Translations under genes and position numbers: made by a program
The notes under the pieces: model-generated
Seen by the model: the letters and a program-made list of their open reading frames with translations, nothing else
What the model was told of the DNA's origin: nothing
The model's database searches: none
NCBI GenBank assembly: GCA_023230585.1
Contig: JALNXB010000041.1
Location: 1 to 16,018 of the forward strand
DNA: 16,018 nucleotides
Source: a bacterium
Lineage (GTDB): Bacteria; Ratteibacteria; UBA8468; B48-G9; JAFGKM01
Direction of reading: 5' to 3'
Shown: positions 1-7,244 of the stretch, piece after piece
Numbering within the stretch: position 1 is the first letter of the stretch
How the letters are laid out: every line of letters starts with the position of its first letter

Positions 1-31
1 ACAAAAGGCTTGAACCTTTTGTTAACAGCCC
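1..31. repeat. Short hairpin repeat, copy 1
   Basis: An 8-bp inverted repeat (ACAAAAGG / CCTTTTGT) is followed by GTTAACAGCCC. The same block recurs at 5547-5576 with a one-base shorter loop, so it is a dispersed hairpin module. It lies at the very edge of the window and may continue outside. Confidence 0.75.
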
Positions 32-51
32 GATTCTTGCTTGAGTTGTAG

Positions 52-110
52 TAGCACCTCGTAATTCGTTCATAGACACATACTTTTTTAACGAAAGAAA
101 AGAAAAAGGC
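52..110. repeat. Dispersed repeat module (alpha), copy 1
   Basis: The block beginning TAGCACCTCGTAATTCGTTC and running through an ACATACTTTTTTAACGAAA segment is repeated with a few substitutions, in inverted orientation, at 14061-14119. No reading frame or RNA gene explains it. It occupies the spacer upstream of the FAH-family gene. Confidence 0.7.
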
Positions 111-111
111 A

Positions 112-204
112 AGGATAAAGACAGGATTACCACGTCGCAATTCCTATGAAAACTATAGGAATTAAACGCTCCTCGCAACGCCACAAAACGGCGACAAGGC
201 AAGG
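112..204. repeat. Dispersed repeat modules (beta/gamma) with two hairpins, copy 1
   Basis: This composite repeat contains a 9-bp-stem hairpin at 139-163 (AATTCCTAT / ATAGGAATT) and a second hairpin at 179-193 (CGCC / GGCG). The first half (112-178) resembles the inverse complement of 14139-14207 and of 7721-7778. The second half (145-204) is almost identical to the inverse complement of the window end, 15960-16018. Positions 205-300 are AT-rich and hold only the ribosome binding site of the next gene (GGAG near 290); I see no convincing promoter there. Confidence 0.75.
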
Positions 205-300
205 TTACTAAAATAAGTTCAGTATGGTAAACTAATAAAAAAAAGCAAACGAAACACAGAACAACAAAGAAAATTAACATTTTATAGAAGGAGAAAGATA

Positions 301-1104
301 ATGAAGTACGTAAGAATAATATCAGAAGCAACAGAACAGCAAGGAAACTATGGTATTTTAGAAGACGATTTAATTACAATTATTGAAGGTACTCCTTTAA
401 GTGAAAAGATTGTTAGAACTGATAAAACAGTAAATATCAAAGACGTAAAAGTTTTTTTACCTCCAATAAATGCGCCCTCTATAATTGCTCTTGGGCTCAA
501 CTATATTTTACATGCAAAAGAGAGCGATTTTTCTATACCTACAGCCCCTGTTATTTTTATAAAAGCAATAACATCTCTTACTGGGCATAAACAACCAATT
601 TTACTTCCTAAGGAAGCTCCTGATTTTGTTGATTATGAAGCAGAACTTGTTATAGTTATAGGTAAGAAAGCAAAACATATATCTAAAAATGAAGTAAAGA
701 ACTATATACTTGGGTACACTTGTGGTAACGATGTTAGTGCAAGAGATTGCCAGAAAAAATTGGATAAACAGTGGGCAAGAGGAAAATCTTTTGACACTTT
801 TGCACCAATAGGTCCTTATATTGTAACAGATATTGAGCCAGATAATCTTGAAATAGAGACAAGGTTGAACGGTAAAGTTATGCAAAAATCTAACACATCA
901 GAATTGATTTTTGATATTCCAGAAATAGTTTCATATCTTTCACGCCAGATGACCCTTCTGCCGGGAACCCTAATAATGACAGGCACCCCTTCTGGAGTGG
1001 GGGTTGCAAGAACACCGCAGGTTTTTTTAAGGCAAGGCGATATCGTTGAGGTAGATATAAAAGGTGTAGGTATACTTGAAAATAAGGTTGAGTTAGAAAA
1101 ATAA
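301..1104 (+). CDS. Fumarylacetoacetate hydrolase (FAH) family protein
   Basis: This 267-residue protein has the FAH fold signature. A variable N-terminal domain (about 1-55) is followed by the catalytic domain. GLNY with H71 and E74 forms the usual active-site His/Glu region. E113 and E115 in DYEAE and D144 in GNDVSARD match the divalent-metal ligands. RGKSFDTFAPIGP (160-172) and TGTPSGVG (227-234) are the family substrate-loop motifs. FAH-family enzymes hydrolyse, isomerise or decarboxylate beta-diketo or 2-oxo acids in aromatic or sugar-acid catabolism, in the cytoplasm; the exact substrate cannot be read from sequence. The ATG is preceded by GAAGGAG at good spacing. The PcRGLX/YetA-like gene follows 103 bp downstream on the same strand. 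That neighbour makes a sugar-acid role, such as a diketo-deoxyrhamnonate hydrolase-like step, possible but unproven. Confidence 0.9.
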   Translation: MKYVRIISEATEQQGNYGILEDDLITIIEGTPLSEKIVRTDKTVNIKDVKVFLPPINAPSIIALGLNYILHAKESDFSIPTAPVIFIKAITSLTGHKQPILLPKEAPDFVDYEAELVIVIGKKAKHISKNEVKNYILGYTCGNDVSARDCQKKLDKQWARGKSFDTFAPIGPYIVTDIEPDNLEIETRLNGKVMQKSNTSELIFDIPEIVSYLSRQMTLLPGTLIMTGTPSGVGVARTPQVFLRQGDIVEVDIKGVGILENKVELEK

Positions 1105-1131
1105 ATGTCCCCTACCTTTTTTTAATGGTAA

Positions 1132-1137
1132 TATAAT
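1132..1137 (+). promoter_or_regulatory. Possible -10 box upstream of the PcRGLX-like gene
   Basis: A perfect TATAAT lies 70 bp before the start at 1208. No clear -35 hexamer sits at 16-18 bp, so this is only a candidate. If real, the large gene can be transcribed independently of the FAH gene. Confidence 0.3.
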
Positions 1138-1207
1138 GGGAACAACATACATAATGTTTAAAGGTTGCGCTAAAAAATGATGAGAAACTAAAAAGAAAGG
1201 AGGAGAA

Positions 1208-4200
1208 ATGTGTAACAATACTAAATGTTTTAAAAGAATTCAAAAGAATTTCGTACACCTTCTTATACTATTTTTTATATGCTTTTCTTCGATAGGTATG
1301 GGGAGTAACAAAATGCTAAAAATAGAATTTTCAAATCTTGCCCAAGTCCTTTTATGGGACGAAACTCCAACTGCATTCAGTAGCGGTGGCTTGAAAATTT
1401 ATACAGGTAAAGAAAAGATTGATTCTGGAGAGAGATGGCTGGATATACTGGTAAAATTTAATACGGAAATCAATCCCCTCGACAAGACTAATCTTATTGT
1501 AAAGGTAAGAGATATTTCAGAGAAACCTTTGTTGGAAGTAAAAAACTCAGTATCTGCTCCAAGCGCACTTGTAAGGTTGGATATAAGGTCTTTGAAAATT
1601 GATGGAGCATTCCTTCATATTGAGTGGCGAGGTGCAAACAATAAACTTCTTGGGGTGAGCGAAGTTTGGGTTTCATCAGAACCTATAAAACCACTGGCTT
1701 CAACTACAAAAATACCTGTTAAATTAGATATCCCTGACGGTATAAACTCTGTTGAAAAATATCCTGTAACCTTTGGGTTACCTTTACCTCGTGGTGCTGC
1801 GTGGGATGAGGCAGGTTTTAAGGTGGTTGATTTAAAAGGTAAGGAAATACCTTCACAGTTTGAAGTCGCGGGTAGGTGGGCAGAAGAAGGTTCTATTAAA
1901 TGGTTGTGGGTTGATACTCTTGTTTCCGGTAAAACAGGTGACCAGGTATTTGTAGAACCAGCAAAAGATAAATCTTCAACTCTTTTGTCGCCCACTTTAA
2001 AGGTTGAAAAGGATAAAGAAGAGTATCGTGTTAACACAGGTGTAGCAGAATATGTTGTTGGTAAAGACGGAGCACTATTGAAAGAGATACGTCTGAACGG
2101 AAAAGTTATTGCAAAAGAAGGAAAATTTCGAGGACTTTACCTAATTGACCAGAAAAACAGGTTGTCTAAAGCTTCTGCGAAAGATTCTATAATAAAACTT
2201 GAATCCAAAGGACCTGTCTCTTCAGTAATAAAAATAGAAGGCGTTTATAGAACAGCAGAAGGAGAAGAGACAGCCAGACATATTACAAGATTTAAGTTTT
2301 CTGCTGGCAGGCCAGAAACAGAACTTGTACATACCTTGTTACTAACAAGAGATACAAATGAAATTTGGTTTAAAGATGTAGGATGGGAGTTTGAGGTTTT
2401 GCCGGGTACCAACCCCAATGCTCTCCTTGGATTATTTTCAGAAAAAGACGAATACTCAGTCGGAAAAGTTGATTATGAACCGGGCGGTTCAGGGGGCGCT
2501 TCAAACCCAAAAACTGAAAGACAAAAAATAGAAAAAAAAGATATAGAGAAGAAATTTTCCGTATCACTATCAGGTAAAGAAATAGTAAGTGTACTCCAAA
2601 AAGAAGGGGTTTCTCTCGGTTTAAAACCTTTAAATATTCCAAGATGGAACAGAGAAAAAAATTATGTTAGTGCGTGGTATCCTCAATTGCACGGTAAAGA
2701 TAGTTTTGAAGTTACCGAAAAAAATAGTGGTAAATCTCTTTTAAAAGGAGACAAGATAGGTGATTGGACAGCTCTTGTTGGCACCAACGGCGGATTTTTG
2801 TTATCCTGCAAAGATACCGCTTCTCAACATCCTAAAGAGATTGAAATAGCTGGTGATAGATTGAATTTTAAGTTGTTCAGTTCACAGTCGGGTAAAGAAC
2901 TCGATTTTAGGATGGAATCTTTAATGAAAAATTGGAGGATGTTACCAATAGAAAAAGTGGAATCTTATAAGGAAATTCCGCATGAACGTCTTGAAAAATA
3001 TCTTACCTTTATTGCGAAACATAAAAGTAACGCAATAGGATGGGCAAAAACTCATAGCATACTTATATCTCCTATCGGTAGTAATAACAACCCATCAGAG
3101 ATGAGTTTTCTTCACTCAAAAGAGGTTTTTGCTCATATCGACCCTTTTTGGATAAGAGAAACTAAGGCGTTGGGTCCATTTTATCCGAGAGATAGAGAAA
3201 AATATCCAAACGAAGAGAACCTTATAAACAACCTGTTCTGGGGCAAAGTAGTTAATGGTTTAGGCGGACCTGTTGGAGGGTTTATAGATTATAACGCTGG
3301 CCCTCATTGGATTATCCATTCTTGGCGTAGTGGAAGTTATACAATACGTTCAGATAGTTGGTACCTATATGCACGTTCATCTGACCGTTGGATAAGAGAG
3401 TTTGCGCAAGGAGCAAATAGGGCTTTTTTAGATAACAATATCGCTCATTGGAAATCTTCTAACAAAATCCCTGGACTTCTCCTGGGCGGTTCAGGAGGTC
3501 CTGGAACTCTTTCAGAAAGAACCCGCAAAGCCGATTTACCTTTATATTGGGAGACGGAGGCAGACAACTACGAAGAGGCGACAGTTGTGAACTACGACCA
3601 ACTACTTCTTGATTATTATATTACTGGTTCAAGGCGAGCTGGAGATATAATGTCAAATTTTGCTCAAGCAATAAAAGAGAACCTAACAGTTTCTAAGAAC
3701 CATTGGCGTGTTATTCTTGCTGTTAGACATATCGCTCAGGCGTATGAGTTTAGTTGGGACCCAAGACTAAAAGAGTTGATATATGAGATAATAGACCAGC
3801 ATATTTATGACCCAGAAAGCCCAGTTCTTTTGAGTAAAGCTCGCCCTCATAGAAGTTCTACATATAAAATGGAGACAGACGGAGATGTTTTTGTAGAACT
3901 ATATAACCTTTTTGGGGATAGATTGTTCTACAATATGGCTAAAGCAATTGCTGAATACAACTGGGATAAAGAGGCAATCAACCCTCCAAAAGCTCCTCAT
4001 CAAAATCGCTCAACTGGAATAATGGGGTACTTCTTATGGGAAGAGACAAGGTTGCCTTCTGTTGTAGCAAGGTTTGATTATGGGAGACGTCGGCTTGTTG
4101 GTGACCGGCTAACAAACGTTGCTGAAGGGAAAATGAGGTTGACCTGTGTCTCTCAGATACCAAGATATTTTAAAGGGTTACCTATGGCTATGGATGTTCT

Positions 4201-4927
4201 TGAACGAACAAAAGATGATGAAAAATCTTCTTATATATCTTTTGGGGTTGATACACCTTCCATAAAAGTATTCTTTAAAAAACCAGGCGAAATAAAATCT
4301 CCCGGGCATTATGCACCTATGGGAAAAGATGAAACATCTACAGAGATTATTCTTAAAAAAGAAGAGAGTGCATCTGTTGAACATTTTAAAGGTAGAGAAG
4401 AAAACGGTATAAAAAAACCTTGGGTGATAGGCAACTCGGTTATTTTAAAACCCCATACAGTCTTAAGGTATATATGGATGGGGCACGACCTACATTCAAT
4501 TGAAGAGAAGAGTTTTGGTGTAACAAAAGTACGTATTCCAAAAGATGCTCCCGGTGGTGATTATGAACTTGAAATTGTAAATAGTGGTGAGTACTCAATA
4601 TTTACAGATAAACATATTCCTCTTGCTCTTTATGCGCCTGAAGGTTGGAAACCTCCTATAATGAATCCACCTGCAAAAGTATTCTTTAATGTTCCAGAAG
4701 GAACTGAGAAAGGTAGAATATTTTTTGAGAGAGAAACAAACCTATTTACGCCTGCGGGAGAATTGTATGAAAAAGGTGTAGAAGCGTTTGGATGGGTAGA
4801 GATACCTAAAGATAAACCAGGTCTATGGAGTTTTGAAAGTATTAACCCCGGTAAAGTAAAAGTAGAAAATATGCCTACATTCTTTTCTATGGAGAGCCCT
4901 GATTTTTATATGGAACACAAACAATAA
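1208..4927 (+). CDS. Large exported PcRGLX/YetA-like (exo-rhamnogalacturonan lyase family) protein
   Basis: This 1239-residue protein begins with a basic stretch and a hydrophobic segment (about residues 16-30), consistent with a Sec signal peptide. There is no lipobox. Residues 35-160 form a beta-rich domain I do not recognise. Residues 169-250 (KYPVTFGLPLPRGA, IPSQFEVAGRW, GSIKWLWVD) match the RIFT-barrel domain of the PcRGLX/YetA family. A central beta-sandwich region (about 265-640) follows, then an aromatic-rich alpha/alpha-toroid region (about 690-1010) with GGFIDYNAGPHW and HSWRSGS. The C-terminal 200 residues are again beta-rich. PcRGLX is a fungal polysaccharide lyase that releases disaccharides from rhamnogalacturonan I; bacterial relatives are mostly uncharacterised, so lyase activity is an inference. 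The protein is longer than I would expect for PcRGLX or YetA. The start has a strong AGGAGG just upstream. No enzyme or transporter partner other than the FAH gene is visible. Confidence 0.75.
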   Translation: MCNNTKCFKRIQKNFVHLLILFFICFSSIGMGSNKMLKIEFSNLAQVLLWDETPTAFSSGGLKIYTGKEKIDSGERWLDILVKFNTEINPLDKTNLIVKVRDISEKPLLEVKNSVSAPSALVRLDIRSLKIDGAFLHIEWRGANNKLLGVSEVWVSSEPIKPLASTTKIPVKLDIPDGINSVEKYPVTFGLPLPRGAAWDEAGFKVVDLKGKEIPSQFEVAGRWAEEGSIKWLWVDTLVSGKTGDQVFVEPAKDKSSTLLSPTLKVEKDKEEYRVNTGVAEYVVGKDGALLKEIRLNGKVIAKEGKFRGLYLIDQKNRLSKASAKDSIIKLESKGPVSSVIKIEGVYRTAEGEETARHITRFKFSAGRPETELVHTLLLTRDTNEIWFKDVGWEFEVLPGTNPNALLGLFSEKDEYSVGKVDYEPGGSGGASNPKTERQKIEKKDIEKKFSVSLSGKEIVSVLQKEGVSLGLKPLNIPRWNREKNYVSAWYPQLHGKDSFEVTEKNSGKSLLKGDKIGDWTALVGTNGGFLLSCKDTASQHPKEIEIAGDRLNFKLFSSQSGKELDFRMESLMKNWRMLPIEKVESYKEIPHERLEKYLTFIAKHKSNAIGWAKTHSILISPIGSNNNPSEMSFLHSKEVFAHIDPFWIRETKALGPFYPRDREKYPNEENLINNLFWGKVVNGLGGPVGGFIDYNAGPHWIIHSWRSGSYTIRSDSWYLYARSSDRWIREFAQGANRAFLDNNIAHWKSSNKIPGLLLGGSGGPGTLSERTRKADLPLYWETEADNYEEATVVNYDQLLLDYYITGSRRAGDIMSNFAQAIKENLTVSKNHWRVILAVRHIAQAYEFSWDPRLKELIYEIIDQHIYDPESPVLLSKARPHRSSTYKMETDGDVFVELYNLFGDRLFYNMAKAIAEYNWDKEAINPPKAPHQNRSTGIMGYFLWEETRLPSVVARFDYGRRRLVGDRLTNVAEGKMRLTCVSQIPRYFKGLPMAMDVLERTKDDEKSSYISFGVDTPSIKVFFKKPGEIKSPGHYAPMGKDETSTEIILKKEESASVEHFKGREENGIKKPWVIGNSVILKPHTVLRYIWMGHDLHSIEEKSFGVTKVRIPKDAPGGDYELEIVNSGEYSIFTDKHIPLALYAPEGWKPPIMNPPAKVFFNVPEGTEKGRIFFERETNLFTPAGELYEKGVEAFGWVEIPKDKPGLWSFESINPGKVKVENMPTFFSMESPDFYMEHKQ

Positions 4928-4968
4928 TGTATAGGATAAAGACATAAAAGAAAGGCGTATGGGGGGGT

Positions 4969-5072
4969 ATGCTTTTGTTTTTATACGTTACTTTCCCATT
5001 CCGTCTTTTGCGAGCCGTTTTTTGGCGTGGCAATCTCGCCGTTAGGCGGAAAAGGAATGCACCTCTCTTGCC
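4969..5072. repeat. ~100-bp direct repeat, copy A
   Basis: The block from ATGCTTTTGTTTTTATACGT to CACCTCTCTTGCC recurs at 5213-5313. The copies differ by substitutions and by three separate single-base length differences, which is what a non-coding repeat would show. The core includes CATTCCGTCTTT(T)GCGAG and GGCAATCTCGCC, motifs that recur in fragments elsewhere in the window (for example 5578-5588 and 14391-14405 inverted). Confidence 0.8.
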
Positions 5073-5103
5073 TTCTCCCCTTGGAGTGTTTGGAGTAGTA
5101 AGT

Positions 5104-5203
5104 CCCCAAGGGGTTGCAGAGAGTTTAATGGGATGAGGTTTATCCGCCGAAGCCAACCTACGCTAAAAGACAAGCTTCGGTAGGTATACCTTGGCGTAGG
5201 TGG
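5104..5203. repeat. Inverted-repeat segment between direct repeats A and B
   Basis: A CCCCAAGGGG palindrome lies at 5104-5113. Next come CCGAAGC at 5147-5153 paired with GCTTCGG at 5174-5180, and ACCTACGC near 5156-5163 paired with GCGTAGGT at 5194-5201. The interleaved pairs allow alternative hairpins. No coding function is evident. Confidence 0.5.
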
Positions 5204-5212
5204 AGGGGCTTT

Positions 5213-5313
5213 ATGCTTTTGTTTTTATACGTTACTTCCCCATTCCGTCTTTGCGAGCGCCTATTAGCGTGGCAATCTCGCCGAAGGCGGAAAAGGAATG
5301 CACCTCTCTTGCC
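5213..5313. repeat. ~100-bp direct repeat, copy B
   Basis: This is the second copy of the block at 4969-5072, 244 bp downstream in the same orientation. Its GCGGAAAAGGAATG section also appears inverted near 14227-14241. Confidence 0.8.
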
Positions 5314-5334
5314 CTCTACCCTTGAGGGAGAGGG
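5312..5334. repeat. CCCTCT...AGAGGG hairpin module
   Basis: CCCTCTACCC, TTGA and GGGAGAGGG form a slightly imperfect hairpin. It is followed by GATTAAGGGTGAGGGG. A perfect version with the same loop and a similar tail lies at 14004-14024, so this is another dispersed palindromic module. Confidence 0.6.
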
Positions 5335-5410
5335 ATTAAGGGTGAGGGGTGTAGTTAGCAGGCTAAGAAAAAACGAAAGACGTAAGGATAAAAAATTAGA
5401 CTCCCCATTC

Positions 5411-5508
5411 ATGTCATTCCGGACTTGATCCGGAATCTCGTTTTTTTACGTTGTGCCTTTTACCAGCGTGGATTAAGTTAGAGATCCTGAAACAAGTTCA
5501 GGATGACA
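5411..5508 (+). repeat. Two-hairpin dispersed element, left copy (inverted relative to 14279-14374)
   Basis: Hairpin 1 is ATTCCGGA / TCCGGAAT with loop CTTGA (5416-5436), followed by a run of seven T. Hairpin 2 is ATCCTGAA / TTCAGGAT with loop ACAAG (5484-5504). The roughly 47 bases between them are also conserved in the inverted right copy at 14279-14374, with only a few differences. The first hairpin plus T-run is terminator-like for plus-strand transcription, although it lies about 490 bp beyond the upstream gene. The conserved non-palindromic middle suggests the element moves or is maintained as a unit. Confidence 0.85.
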
Positions 5509-5546
5509 AAATTGGGTGTTTGGGCATAAAATGGGCGATTAGAAGA

Positions 5547-5576
5547 ACAAAAGGGTGAACCTTTTGTTAACAGCCC
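5547..5576 (-). repeat. Short hairpin repeat, copy 2; possible terminator of the membrane-protein gene
   Basis: This is a second copy of the module at 1-31. AACAAAAGG / CCTTTTGTT forms a 9-bp stem with loop GTGAA. It begins 18 bp after the stop of the minus-strand gene at 5595. On that strand the stem is followed by TTCTTCT, so it could work as a weak intrinsic terminator. Confidence 0.5.
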
Positions 5577-5594
5577 CCCCATTCCGTCTTCTGC

Positions 5595-6191
5595 TCAATC
5601 TTCACTACCAAAATACTCGTTCAAAACTATCTGCTTTTTGTTAGCATCAAGGTTAACCCATTGTTGCATAGGGATTGGCACCAATACTGTTTTTACATCA
5701 TCTTTTAATATTGTTGCTTGTTTTTTCTGTTTCCCTAATAGATTATTATAATATTTAAAAGCTACCTGAATATGAGGAAAATCTTTATCGTGTCTAAACG
5801 GTGTTAAGTACTGAAAAATAGGAGCTTTTGTTAGCGCTAACCCTGCAACAATAATAACAATAATAGTTATATAAAACTTTGAATTTTTAAATACAGATTT
5901 ACCTCTATCTTGTTGGCTACTTTGGCTGTAACTGTACGAAGGTCGACTTACAGGGGGCGTATAGGTTGGTTCAGGAGGTATAGTCTCTTCTTCGACTTCT
6001 GTTTGTTGCTCTCGTTTTTTCTCTTCTTTCAGTTTTGCTTTTTCGTAATCTTCTATTTTATCATATACCTTTGGCGCACCCGATGAAGTAACTTCAAGTT
6101 CTGATTCAAGTTTTTTTATATTATCTTCAAGAGTCCCCTTCTTGTTTATTGTAAATCTTTCCTTCCTATCTCGTAGCCGTTCCTTTTGCAT
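5595..6191 (-). CDS. Hypothetical single-pass membrane protein
   Basis: I do not recognise this 198-residue protein. Residues 1-70 are highly charged and probably helical (KERLRDRKERF, then a KAKLKEEKKRE stretch). Residues 71-100 are rich in Pro, Ser, Tyr and Gln and look disordered. One hydrophobic segment (about 106-122) is followed by a ~75-residue C-terminal domain containing VAFKYYNNLLG and VPIPMQQWVNLD. Without a signal peptide, an N-in/C-out topology is likely. The frame is open 21 codons further upstream, to 6254. I chose 6191 because GAGAGGGGAG precedes it and because a strong promoter (-10 at 6226-6231) lies inside the longer version. It is divergently transcribed from the alpha/beta hydrolase. 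Confidence 0.75.
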   Translation of the reverse strand: MQKERLRDRKERFTINKKGTLEDNIKKLESELEVTSSGAPKVYDKIEDYEKAKLKEEKKREQQTEVEEETIPPEPTYTPPVSRPSYSYSQSSQQDRGKSVFKNSKFYITIIVIIVAGLALTKAPIFQYLTPFRHDKDFPHIQVAFKYYNNLLGKQKKQATILKDDVKTVLVPIPMQQWVNLDANKKQIVLNEYFGSED

Positions 6192-6225
6192 TATTATTTC
6201 TCCCCTCTCTTTGGTTAATAAAACT

Positions 6226-6254
6226 ATTATCCTACAAAAATAATGTTTTGTCAA
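6226..6254 (-). promoter_or_regulatory. Sigma70-type promoter of the membrane-protein gene
   Basis: On the minus strand a perfect TTGACA (6249-6254) and GATAAT (6226-6231) are separated by 17 bp. The transcript would start near 6219 and leave a leader of about 28 bases before the start at 6191. This is the best housekeeping-type promoter in the window. Confidence 0.75.
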
Positions 6255-6290
6255 AAAAGAGAAAAAATGGAATAAAGGTAAAGAAAATGG

Positions 6291-6313
6291 TATAATGTTT
6301 AGATTGTTATAAT
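6291..6313 (+). promoter_or_regulatory. Tandem -10 boxes for the alpha/beta hydrolase gene
   Basis: TATAAT occurs at 6291-6296, preceded by TGG as an extended -10, and again at 6308-6313. The -35 positions are poor. The boxes are 30-50 bp upstream of the start at 6343 and about 40 bp from the divergent minus-strand promoter, so the two promoters share a compact control region. Confidence 0.45.
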
Positions 6314-6342
6314 GTTTTAAAACAAGATTCAGAAGAGAAAAA

Positions 6343-7125
6343 ATGGAACAATTTGTTACTATAAAAAGCGGTAGATATAATTTAGTAGGTATTTTAACTA
6401 CACCAAATAATCAGACAGTACCCTGTCCATTGGTAATTATGTGCCACGGTTTTACAGGCACTAAATCAGAGAGCCATTTTATATTTACCAAAACTGCAAG
6501 GTTTTTAGTTAAAAAAAATATATCTTCACTACGTTTTGATTTTATGGGCTCAGGAGATAGCGAAGGTAGTTTTGAAAAGATGACTTTGAAAACACAAATC
6601 AAAGATGGAGAAAACGTTGTCAAATTTCTTTCTTCCAAAAATCTTTTTGACCCTAAAAAAATAGGCGCGCTTGGACTATCTATGGGAGCAGTTATTTCTA
6701 CTCATCTTGCCACATTATTCAATTTAAAATCTCAGGTTCTATGGTCGCCCTTAGCTTTTCCTGGAACCGTTGCAGATAGAGTAGAATTAACTCCAGAAAC
6801 TAAAAAAAACCTTTTAACCAAAGGGAAGGCATATTTTCCTGATAAAGGACTTTATATAGGCAACGAGTTCTTAAAAAGCACAAAACAGATTAATCCTCTT
6901 GAAAACGCTAAAGATTATAAGAACAACGTTCTAATAATTCACACAAAAGACGATCAAGTGCTTACAATGGAACATCCTCTTGCCTACTTTAAATATTTTC
7001 ATAAGAAAGCGTTAATGCCGCAATTGCTTGTATTAGACGAAGGTGGACATACTTTTAAGAGTGAATTTTCTGAAAAAACAGTTATAGAAGAAACCGCTTC
7101 TTTTTTTGTAGATACCCTGTTTTAA
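6343..7125 (+). CDS. Alpha/beta hydrolase (serine hydrolase, dienelactone hydrolase/esterase-like)
   Basis: This 260-residue cytoplasmic-type protein has the full alpha/beta-hydrolase pattern. The oxyanion-hole motif HGFTG is at 35-39. The nucleophile elbow GLSMG (111-115) places catalytic Ser at 113. The acid is D203 or D204 in HTKDDQVL, and the catalytic His is H236 in GGHTF. FDFMGSGDSEG (65-75) is the usual strand-4 loop. There is no signal peptide or lid insertion beyond a short segment around 140-180. Such proteins cleave ester, thioester or acyl bonds, and the substrate cannot be deduced. The start follows AGAAGAG with 6 bp spacing, a modest ribosome binding site. It is transcribed away from the membrane-protein gene; fmdB follows 119 bp downstream. 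Confidence 0.88.
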   Translation: MEQFVTIKSGRYNLVGILTTPNNQTVPCPLVIMCHGFTGTKSESHFIFTKTARFLVKKNISSLRFDFMGSGDSEGSFEKMTLKTQIKDGENVVKFLSSKNLFDPKKIGALGLSMGAVISTHLATLFNLKSQVLWSPLAFPGTVADRVELTPETKKNLLTKGKAYFPDKGLYIGNEFLKSTKQINPLENAKDYKNNVLIIHTKDDQVLTMEHPLAYFKYFHKKALMPQLLVLDEGGHTFKSEFSEKTVIEETASFFVDTLF

Positions 7126-7244
7126 TATGGGTAAAAACAAACAAATATTATATTATCTTAAAGTATCTTTTAACAAACCTTGACATTTACAAAATTTAAG
7201 GTTATTTTTATATAGTCTGTTTTTATTTTTAATGGAGGATTAAA

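Larger units (their letters stand above)
4928..5594. other. Gene-free repeat cluster between convergent genes
   Basis: This 667-bp spacer separates the plus-strand PcRGLX-like gene from the minus-strand membrane-protein gene. It is filled with palindromic modules, listed separately: two ~100-bp direct repeats, an internal inverted-repeat segment, a CTCCC-type hairpin, a two-hairpin element at 5411-5508 and a short hairpin at 5547-5576. Open frames here translate the repeats themselves and lack ribosome binding sites. Several hairpins could end transcription arriving from either side. Confidence 0.8.

Noticed and set aside
4887..5412. Open reading frames on both strands within the repeat cluster (minus 4887-5156 and 5158-5412, plus 5213-5428)
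   Set aside because: They translate repeat copies A and B and the hairpin modules, lack ribosome binding sites, and the repeat copies differ by single-base indels that break the frame.
4928..5594. CRISPR array
   Set aside because: The repeats are of several kinds, unevenly spaced, and not separated by uniform unique spacers; no cas gene is present.
6192..6254. 21-codon N-terminal extension of the membrane-protein gene
   Set aside because: It covers the -10 box and implied transcription start; the ATG at 6191 has GAGAGGGGAG upstream.
7180..7216. Promoter of fmdB (TTGACA with TATAGT)
   Set aside because: The TTGACA is perfect but TATAGT lies 25 bp away and nearer alternatives are poor, so I do not list it as a promoter.
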